DNA from: Nocardioides sp.
GTDB lineage: Bacteria > Actinomycetota > Actinomycetes > Propionibacteriales > Nocardioidaceae
Direction of reading: 5' to 3'
DNA length: 5,711 nt
Assembly (NCBI GenBank): GCA_025965295.1
Contig: JAOPXF010000506.1
Location: 1-5,711 of the forward strand
Below, one piece after another: positions 1-4,942 of this stretch (position 1 is its first letter; each line of letters opens with the position of its first letter). A model generated the notes under the pieces. That model did not search any database, was not told where the DNA came from, and saw nothing but the letters and a program-made list of their open reading frames with translations. The position numbers and the translations under genes were made by a program.

Positions 1-690
1 GTGCCCCCGTCGATGGCGGGGCTGCCCGACCCGGGCCTGCGCATCGGGCGCGCGGTCGTCGACGCCCTCGCCGACCTGCACCGGGTCGACCCCGAGGCCT
101 GCGGCCTCGGCGACCTGGGTCGCCCCGACGGTTACCTCGAGCGTCAGGTGCGCGGCTGGGCGGGACGCTGGGAGGCGGTCGCCACCGAGCCCGGCACTGC
201 GGTCGAACGCGCCGGCGCCGCCCTGGTGGCGGGCCTGCCCACCAGCGGTCGCACCGCGATCGTGCACAACGACTTCAAGACCGACAACTGCCAGTTCGCC
301 GAGGGCGACCCCGACGTGGTCGTCTCCGTCTTCGACTGGGACATGGCCACGCTCGGCGACCCCCTCGTCGACCTCGGCACGCTGCTCAACTACTGGCCGA
401 CCGACGGCGGCTCGGCGGCGCTCGCGATCCCCGGCCTGGAGACGCTGGGGCTGCCGGACCGCGACGAGGTCGTCACCCGCTACGCGGCCCGCGCCGGCAT
501 CGACGTGGACCGGGACGGCATCGCCTGGTACGAGGCGTTCGGCTGCTGGAAGACCGCGGTGATCCTGCAACAGCTCTACGCGCGCTACCTACGTGGCGAG
601 ACCACCGACGAGCGGATGGGTGAACGCGGCGCCCAGGTCCAGGCGCTCGGTGAGCGCTCGCTCATGCTGCTGGCGGGGAAGTCGTCGTGA
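1..690 (+). CDS. APH-fold phosphotransferase, ACAD10/11 N-terminal type (5' partial)
   Basis: C-terminal 229 residues of an aminoglycoside-phosphotransferase-fold kinase. The catalytic-loop motif HxDxxxxN is intact (H89, D91, N96 of the visible part) and is followed by the metal-binding DWD (D112-D114) in a context typical of the fold, FDWDMATLGDP. The run around residues 27-58 (HRVDP, GLGDLGRP, then RQVRGW) is the hallmark of the subgroup related to the kinase domain of ACAD10/ACAD11. Family members are usually about 330-350 residues, so roughly 110 N-terminal residues, including the nucleotide-binding lobe, lie upstream; the GTG at base 1 is an internal codon, not the start. In characterised relatives (LvaA of Pseudomonas, the ACAD11 kinase domain) the substrate is a 4-hydroxyacyl-CoA rather than an antibiotic. 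The stop overlaps the GTG of the next gene by four bases, implying coupled translation. Family is certain; the substrate is inferred. Confidence 0.9.
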   Translation: MPPSMAGLPDPGLRIGRAVVDALADLHRVDPEACGLGDLGRPDGYLERQVRGWAGRWEAVATEPGTAVERAGAALVAGLPTSGRTAIVHNDFKTDNCQFAEGDPDVVVSVFDWDMATLGDPLVDLGTLLNYWPTDGGSAALAIPGLETLGLPDRDEVVTRYAARAGIDVDRDGIAWYEAFGCWKTAVILQQLYARYLRGETTDERMGERGAQVQALGERSLMLLAGKSS

Positions 691-1724
691 TCCTTCGTGA
701 GGAAGAGCTGGAGACCTGGCGCGAAGTCGTCCGGTCCTTCCTGGAGCGCGGCGTCGTGACGACCGACCAGCCCGCGGGGCCGCGCGTCGATCGCGAGCTC
801 TGGCGCCGCGCCTGCGCGCAGCTGGGGATGGCCGGCATCGACGTGCCCGAGGAGCTCGGCGGCTCCGGGGCGGGTTTCGGTGCGCTCGCCCTCGTGCAGC
901 GCGAGTGCGGCCGGGTCCTGGCCCGCCTGCCCGTGCTGGGCTCGGTCGTGGCCGCCCAGGGACTGGTGCTCGGAGCCGGCGCGATGGATCTGCTGGGCGG
1001 GCTCCTGGACGGCTCGGTCGTCGCGGCCGCCGCCCTGGACGCGCCCGGCGTGACGGTGACCGACGGGCGCGCGACAGGGCAGCTGGACCGGCTGCTGGAC
1101 GGACTCTCGGCGGACCTGCTGGTGCTGGTCGGCCCGGACTCGACCATCTGGGCGGTGGACCTCGGCGCCGGCGGTGTGCGCCGTACCGGGCAGGAGTCGA
1201 TGGACCTGACCCGGGACTTCGCCCGCGTCGAGCTGGCCGACGCGCCGGCTCGGCAGCTGGGTGACGGTCCGCGTCCGGACGTCGTCGCGCTGGTGCGCCA
1301 GCGGGTCGCCGCCGCGGTCGCCTGCGAGCAGCAGGGCGGCGCCCAGCGCACGCTGGAGGACGCCGTGGCCTACACGCTCACCCGCACCCAGTTCGGCCGC
1401 GTCATCGGCTCGTTCCAGGCGCTGAAGCACCGCTGCGCCGACCTCGCGATCGAGGTCGACCTGGCGACGTCGGCGGTGGAGCACGCCGCCTGGGCGATCC
1501 AGACGGACGCCCCGGAGGCACCGCTCGCGGTCGCGATGGCGGGCAGCGTCTGCGGCCCGGCCTTCCTCAGCTGTGCACTCGAGAACGTCCAGCTCCACGG
1601 GGGGATCGGCTTCACCTGGGAGCACCCGGCACACCTGTTCGTGCGGCGCGCGGAGAGCGACCTGGCCCTGTTCGGTGATGGCGAGGCGCACCGCGAGCGG
1701 GTGCTCGTAGAACTGGGTTTCTGA
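687..1724 (+). CDS. Short acyl-CoA dehydrogenase-like protein
   Basis: 345-residue flavoprotein-type protein of the acyl-CoA dehydrogenase family, which oxidises acyl-CoA to 2-enoyl-CoA with FAD. The N-terminal helical domain contains GMAGIDVPEELGGSG (48-62). The C-terminal domain keeps the FAD-contact segments RTQFGRVIGSFQALKH (233-248) and QLHGGIGFTWEHP (302-314). The middle beta domain is short and lacks the usual YxxTEPxxGSD motif, and the protein is about 40 residues below the typical 380-390. The catalytic Glu of the MCAD type (EGT loop) is absent: ungapped alignment from GGIGF places F329 there, with D331 nearby. The alternative Glu on the preceding helix (IVD type) also seems to be missing. 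Such short forms often act as the non-catalytic partner in heteromeric dehydrogenases, as in mycobacterial FadE pairs. The GTG start overlaps the previous stop (GTGA), with GGGGAAG at 675-681 as ribosome binding site. The family call is strong; independent activity is doubtful. Confidence 0.88.
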   Translation: MILREEELETWREVVRSFLERGVVTTDQPAGPRVDRELWRRACAQLGMAGIDVPEELGGSGAGFGALALVQRECGRVLARLPVLGSVVAAQGLVLGAGAMDLLGGLLDGSVVAAAALDAPGVTVTDGRATGQLDRLLDGLSADLLVLVGPDSTIWAVDLGAGGVRRTGQESMDLTRDFARVELADAPARQLGDGPRPDVVALVRQRVAAAVACEQQGGAQRTLEDAVAYTLTRTQFGRVIGSFQALKHRCADLAIEVDLATSAVEHAAWAIQTDAPEAPLAVAMAGSVCGPAFLSCALENVQLHGGIGFTWEHPAHLFVRRAESDLALFGDGEAHRERVLVELGF

Positions 1725-1731
1725 CAACGAC

Positions 1732-1747
1732 TTGACGTTGACGTCAG
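1732..1747. promoter_or_regulatory. Operator-like inverted repeat TGACGT-N2-ACGTCA
   Basis: The 16 bases TTGACGTTGACGTCAG form a near-perfect inverted repeat. Half-sites TGACGT (1733-1738) and ACGTCA (1741-1746) match exactly around a 2-base centre; only the outermost pair breaks the symmetry. The site sits on the proposed -35 box of the downstream binding-protein gene, as expected of a repressor operator. The ACGT-N2-ACGT layout recalls published sites of MerR-family LiuR-type regulators of branched-chain and acyl-CoA catabolism, but no regulator gene lies in the window, so the cognate factor is inferred only. Confidence 0.55.
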
Positions 1748-1759
1748 ATTCATCTTAAT
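1732..1759 (+). promoter_or_regulatory. Putative sigma-70 type promoter of the binding-protein gene
   Basis: TTGACG at 1732-1737 matches five of six bases of the -35 consensus. After a 16-base spacer, CTTAAT at 1754-1759 matches four of six bases of the -10 consensus. The segment is clearly AT-richer than the flanking genes. Transcription would begin near 1766, giving a leader of about 45 bases and excluding the in-frame ATG at 1758 as start codon. A second TTGACG at 1738-1743 would leave only a 10-base spacer and is unlikely to be the -35. Confidence 0.5.
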
Positions 1760-1770
1760 GTGGCGGACAC

Positions 1771-1792
1771 CACACGCAACCCGATGCGTGTG
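1771..1792 (+). other. Leader hairpin upstream of the binding-protein gene
   Basis: CACACGCA (1771-1778) and TGCGTGTG (1785-1792) are exact reverse complements separated by a 6-base loop. The 8-bp stem would lie in the 5' leader, ending 10 bases before the GAGGA ribosome binding site. It could stabilise the mRNA or tune initiation; as DNA it could instead be a second protein-binding palindrome. No known riboswitch architecture is recognisable and there is no U-run, so it is not a typical attenuator. Confidence 0.4.
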
Positions 1793-1802
1793 CCGGACCT
1801 GT

Positions 1803-1807
1803 GAGGA
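1803..1807 (+). promoter_or_regulatory. Ribosome binding site (GAGGA) fixing the ATG at 1812
   Basis: GAGGA lies four bases before the ATG at 1812. This, together with the signal peptide that starts exactly there, decides the start in favour of 1812 over the upstream in-frame ATG at 1758, which overlaps the proposed -10 box. Confidence 0.6.
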
Positions 1808-1811
1808 CGAC

Positions 1812-2996
1812 ATGACTCGTACCAAGACCGCGAGACGGGCGCTGGCCGCTGGCCTCGCGCTCAGCTCCCTGCTGCTGACCACGGCCTGTGGTGGTGACTC
1901 CTCGGGCGACGCCTCCGAGGGGGACGCGGACGCCCTCCGGGTGGGGCTGCTCTTCTCCCTCACCGGTCCCGCCGCCCCGTTCGGCATCAGCGAGCGCAAC
2001 GGCGCCCGGGTGGTGCTCGACGACATCAACGCCAACGGCGGCATCAACGGCCAGCAGATCGTGATCGTCGAGGCCGACGACAAGACCGACCCGACCGAGG
2101 CCGCGCAGCAGGCGCGCAAGCTGATCACCCAGGACAAGGTCGACGTCATCATCGGCACCACCGCCGGCGGCAACACGCTGGCGTACGCGCCGATCGCCGC
2201 CGGTCTCAAGACGCCCATCCTGGCCACGAACGGCGCCATCGGCGTCACCGACAAGGCGAACGACTTCTGGCCGTGGATCTTCCGCTCGGCCCCCAGCGAC
2301 CTGATCACGATCAAGGCGATGTTCGACCAGGTCATGTCCGAGGGGAAGAGCCGGATCGGCATCTTCGCCGAGCAGACGGCGTACGGCGACGCCAGCGTGA
2401 AGTACCTCGAGGAGCTCGCCGCCGAGGAGGGCGTGGAGATCGTGGACAGCGCGAGCGCCGCGGTCACCGACACCGACTTCTCGGCCCAGGCCACGCGGCT
2501 CCGCAACGCCGACCCCGACGTGGTGCTGCTCGTCACCGGTGCGACCGCGCTCGGCGTCGGCATCACCCGGGCGATCCGCCAGGGCGGCTCCGACGTGGCG
2601 ATCTGGGGCGGCATCGGCCTGGCCCAGCAGGGCTTCATCGACGGCGCTGCGGATGCCGCCGAGGGCGTCCACATGCTCGCCATGAACGACTGGAACAACC
2701 CCTCGGACGACGAGAAGGAACTGCTGGCCCTCCTCGAGGCTGCCGGCGAGACCGGCACGTCCTACGAGGCGGCCGGCGCCAACGGTGCCCAGGTCGTGGC
2801 AGCGGGTGCTGAGAAGGTCGAAGGCGAGATCACCGGCGAGAAGCTGCGCGACGCCATGACGACCGTGTGCGACCTGAACACCTACGCCATCGGTGAGTCG
2901 GTCTGCTACACCGAGGACGAGCGCGACGGCATGGGGACCGACGCTCTCACCATGCTCGTCGTGGAGGACGGCGCGTTCGCCACCTACACCCCCTGA
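1812..2996 (+). CDS. LivJ-like ABC transporter substrate-binding lipoprotein
   Basis: 394-residue extracytoplasmic binding protein of the type 1 periplasmic-binding fold (branched-chain amino acid/amide family, Peripla_BP_6), which captures a small carboxylate-bearing solute for an ABC importer. The start at 1812 yields a lipoprotein signal peptide: basic n-region (TRTKTARR), hydrophobic stretch 10-22, then LTTAC with C26 as the lipidated residue and a Gly/Ser/Asp-rich linker. The mature domain opens with LRVGLLFSLTGPAAPFG and the NGARVVLDDINANGGING segment typical of LivJ homologues, and the second lobe includes TDFSAQATRLRNADPDVVLL. C353 and C365 near the C terminus could form a disulfide. 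It has its own promoter region and lies convergent to the LivG/LivF ATPase genes, its likely partners. The true ligand is unknown; the surrounding acyl-CoA enzymes argue for a carboxylic acid rather than leucine or valine. Confidence 0.93.
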   Translation: MTRTKTARRALAAGLALSSLLLTTACGGDSSGDASEGDADALRVGLLFSLTGPAAPFGISERNGARVVLDDINANGGINGQQIVIVEADDKTDPTEAAQQARKLITQDKVDVIIGTTAGGNTLAYAPIAAGLKTPILATNGAIGVTDKANDFWPWIFRSAPSDLITIKAMFDQVMSEGKSRIGIFAEQTAYGDASVKYLEELAAEEGVEIVDSASAAVTDTDFSAQATRLRNADPDVVLLVTGATALGVGITRAIRQGGSDVAIWGGIGLAQQGFIDGAADAAEGVHMLAMNDWNNPSDDEKELLALLEAAGETGTSYEAAGANGAQVVAAGAEKVEGEITGEKLRDAMTTVCDLNTYAIGESVCYTEDERDGMGTDALTMLVVEDGAFATYTP

Positions 2997-3020
2997 GGAC
3001 CCCCGACCTCTGAGGTGACG

Positions 3021-3054
3021 AGGACCCCGGCAGCCGTGAGGCTGCCGGGGTCCT
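3021..3054. terminator. Strong intrinsic-type hairpin between convergent genes
   Basis: AGGACCCCGGCAGCC (3021-3035) and GGCTGCCGGGGTCCT (3040-3054) are perfect 15-base complements around a GTGA loop, which in plus-strand RNA is a GNRA-class tetraloop. The hairpin begins 24 bases after the stop of the binding-protein gene and 45 bases past the stop of the opposite racemase gene. The plus-strand side ends in CCTTCGTC, only a weak U-tract, and the minus side has none. Such U-poor hairpins are common in high-GC actinobacteria. It probably serves both converging transcripts. Confidence 0.8.
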
Positions 3055-3098
3055 TCGTCGTGCGGAACAGGTGTACGACGCGGTGGTCGGCGGTCGCG

Positions 3099-4241
3099 TC
3101 AGCGCAGCGGGGGCCAGGCGAGCGCGGGCCGCGGCACGGTCGCCAGCGCCCGCACCGCGGTCGCGACCGTCTCGTCGTCGAGGCCGGCGGCGCGCAGCAG
3201 CCGTTCCGTCTCGTCGGACCCGTCGGCGGTGGGGTCCGCCGCGGACAGCCAGTCCAGGCGCGGGAAGAGGGACGCGGGGTCGGGGGCGGTGTCCTGCGGC
3301 AGCCGCTCGCGGTGCTGGGGGTGGTGCCGGACCTCGTCGGGAGCGAGCACGGGTGTCAGGCAGGACTCCGCGGTGGCGCGTGCCGCCCACTCGTCGCGGG
3401 TGGCCGACGCGAAGCGGGCCCCCATCCGGCTCGTGAGCTCGGGCCAGGACGCGGGGTCGAGGTGGTCGGGGGCCGGACCGGAGAGAGCCAGCACGTCCCA
3501 GAGGGAGGCGAAGAACTTCGGCTCGATCGCGCCGACCGCTACCCAGCGGCCGTCCGAGCACTCGTAGCAGCGGTAGAACGGGGCGGTCCCGCCCATCAGT
3601 CCCTCACCGCGGGAGGGCATCACGCTGGTGCCCCAGGCCGTGAACCAGGTGCCCATCATCGACAGGACGCCGTCGACCATCGAGGCGTCGAGGTAGCGAC
3701 CCCGGCCGGTACGGTCGCGCTCGAGCAGGCCGGACAGGACGGCGAACGCCGCCCACAGCCCGCCGCCGCCCATGTCCGCGACCAGGTTGATCGGGGGAGC
3801 GGGTGGGCCGTCGGCCGGTCCCATGCAGCCCAGGACGCCCGTGAGGGCGAGGTAGTTGATGTCGTGGCCGGCGTGGGCGGCCATCGGGCCGGTCTGCCCG
3901 TAGCCCGTCAGCGAGCAGTAGACCAGACCGGGGTTGATCGCCGACAGCTCCGGCCAGCCCACCCCCAGCCGGGACAGCACGCCGGGCCGGAAGCTCTCCA
4001 GCAGGACGTCGGCGTCGCCGACCACGGTCTTCAGCGCGCGGACACCCGTGGGGCTCCGCAGGTCGAGCGTCACCTGTCGCTTGCCCGCGGAGAGCTCGGG
4101 CAGTGCCTGGCCGGTCGGCCCGCCGGCGACCGTGACGACCTCGGCACCGAGGCGGGCCAGCAGCATCGAGGCGTAGGGACCGGGTGCGTTCCGGGACAGG
4201 TCGACGACACGTACGCCGGCCAGCGCCCCGGCAGAGGTCAC
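3099..4241 (-). CDS. mcr: Alpha-methylacyl-CoA racemase-like (CaiB/BaiF family III)
   Basis: 380-residue family III CoA-transferase fold protein that best fits alpha-methylacyl-CoA racemase, the enzyme that interconverts (2R)- and (2S)-methylacyl-CoA so that branched chains can enter beta-oxidation. The racemase catalytic pair of the Mycobacterium tuberculosis enzyme MCR is conserved, at the same numbering: H126 in AGHDINYLALTG and D156 in INLVADMGGGG. E240 in VGAIEPKFF corresponds to the third MCR acid. CoA-binding context is seen in VVDLSRNAPGPYASMLLA (13-30) and LLESFRPGV (80-88). True CoA transferases keep the Asp but not this His, which favours a racemase. Length is slightly above the 360 of MCR. 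The GTG start overlaps the LivF-type stop by four bases (GTGA) and has no clear ribosome binding site of its own, so translation is probably coupled. A transferase on an unusual acid remains possible. Confidence 0.87.
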   Translation of the reverse strand: MTSAGALAGVRVVDLSRNAPGPYASMLLARLGAEVVTVAGGPTGQALPELSAGKRQVTLDLRSPTGVRALKTVVGDADVLLESFRPGVLSRLGVGWPELSAINPGLVYCSLTGYGQTGPMAAHAGHDINYLALTGVLGCMGPADGPPAPPINLVADMGGGGLWAAFAVLSGLLERDRTGRGRYLDASMVDGVLSMMGTWFTAWGTSVMPSRGEGLMGGTAPFYRCYECSDGRWVAVGAIEPKFFASLWDVLALSGPAPDHLDPASWPELTSRMGARFASATRDEWAARATAESCLTPVLAPDEVRHHPQHRERLPQDTAPDPASLFPRLDWLSAADPTADGSDETERLLRAAGLDDETVATAVRALATVPRPALAWPPLR

Positions 4242-4942
4242 GGCACCACGCCGATGGCCCCGTCGGCCAGCTCGGCTTCGAAGGCCTGGTCCGCCGGGAC
4301 GAGGCGACCGCCCTGGATGTGCAGGACGCGGTCGGCGAGGACGCCGGCGAACCGCTGGTTCTGCTCGGCCAGCACGATCGTGATCCCGGTGGCCCGCAGG
4401 GCACGCAGCGACTGCTCGATGTTGCGCAGCACGCTGGGGGCGAGCCCCTGCGAGGGCTCGTCCAGCAGCACCACGGCGGGGTCCGACATCAGCGCCATCG
4501 CGATCGCGAGCATCTGCTGCTCGCCGCCGCTCAGCAGGCCGGCGGCCTTGTCGGCGTACGTCTCGAGGATGCCGAACAGGTCGGCCACGAGCGCGGCCCG
4601 GTCCGTGCGGCGGTCGGGCGCGGTCCGGCGCCCGGCGATCGACAGGTTGTCGCGCACCGTCATCGTGGGGAACACGTTGCCCCGGGACTCCGGGACGAAC
4701 GCGATGCCCGCCCGGCTGCGGGCGGCCGGTCCCTTGCGGGAGACGTCCTCGTCGCCCAATCGGACGACGCCGCTCTTCTGGTTCAGGCCGGCCAGGGCCC
4801 GCAGCAGGGTGCTCTTCCCCGCCCCGTTGGGCCCGAGAACGGCGACTAGCTCACCGGGCTCGACGTCCAGGGCGATCCCGCGGCACACGACGATCCGCCC
4901 GTAGCCCGCCACCAAGGCTGTGCATGACAGTCCGCCGTTCAT
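4238..4942 (-). CDS. livF: LivF-type ABC transporter ATP-binding protein
   Basis: 234-residue cytoplasmic ATPase of the branched-chain amino acid (HAAT) ABC importer family, usual length for LivF. Motifs in order: Walker A GPNGAGKST (37-45); the LivF-specific Q-loop variant FVPESRGNVFPTMTVRDNL (82-100), with Glu where most ABC proteins have Gln; signature LSGGEQQMLAIA (137-148); Walker B VVLLDEPSQGLAP (157-169); and AEQN (192-195), where Gln replaces the H-loop His as is usual in this subfamily. The start is the ATG at 4942, which overlaps the LivG-type stop as ATGA and is preceded by a strong GAGGAGG; a longer reading up to 5428 is only open frame inside livG. It should pair with the LivG-type protein as a heterodimer below a LivH/LivM permease not seen here. 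Substrate specificity cannot be read from the ATPase. Confidence 0.93.
   Translation of the reverse strand: MNGGLSCTALVAGYGRIVVCRGIALDVEPGELVAVLGPNGAGKSTLLRALAGLNQKSGVVRLGDEDVSRKGPAARSRAGIAFVPESRGNVFPTMTVRDNLSIAGRRTAPDRRTDRAALVADLFGILETYADKAAGLLSGGEQQMLAIAMALMSDPAVVLLDEPSQGLAPSVLRNIEQSLRALRATGITIVLAEQNQRFAGVLADRVLHIQGGRLVPADQAFEAELADGAIGVVP

Noticed and set aside
1..3. GTG at base 1 as a true start of the phosphotransferase
   Set aside because: The visible part begins in the middle of the fold. About one third of the family length is missing, including the ATP-binding lobe.
1..690. Aminoglycoside resistance gene
   Set aside because: The fold is shared, but subgroup motifs and the neighbouring dehydrogenase point to an ACAD10/11-type acyl-CoA kinase.
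585..1727. Long minus-strand open frame of 380 codons opposite the dehydrogenase gene
   Set aside because: It lies antisense to a gene with clear family motifs. Its translation is Arg/Gly/Ala-rich with no recognisable domain, a typical high-GC shadow frame.
1739..1746. TGACGTCA as a stand-alone 8-bp palindrome
   Set aside because: It is a by-product of the larger TGACGT-N2-ACGTCA repeat; the CRE-like resemblance is to eukaryotic sites and not relevant here.
1758..1811. Upstream in-frame ATG at 1758 as start of the binding protein
   Set aside because: It would add 18 residues including two Cys before the signal peptide, overlaps the proposed -10 box, and has no ribosome binding site.
1370..2758. 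Minus-strand open frame of 462 codons across the dehydrogenase and binding-protein genes
   Set aside because: It spans two well supported plus-strand genes and the promoter gap, and its Ser/Ala/Arg-rich translation shows no motif.
3006..3016. ACCTC-T-GAGGT mini palindrome before the terminator
   Set aside because: A one-base loop cannot form a hairpin with the full stem, and the length is expected by chance.
3015..4904. Plus-strand open frame of 629 codons opposite the racemase and LivF-type genes
   Set aside because: It begins at the terminator hairpin, runs antisense to two clear genes and has low-complexity content.
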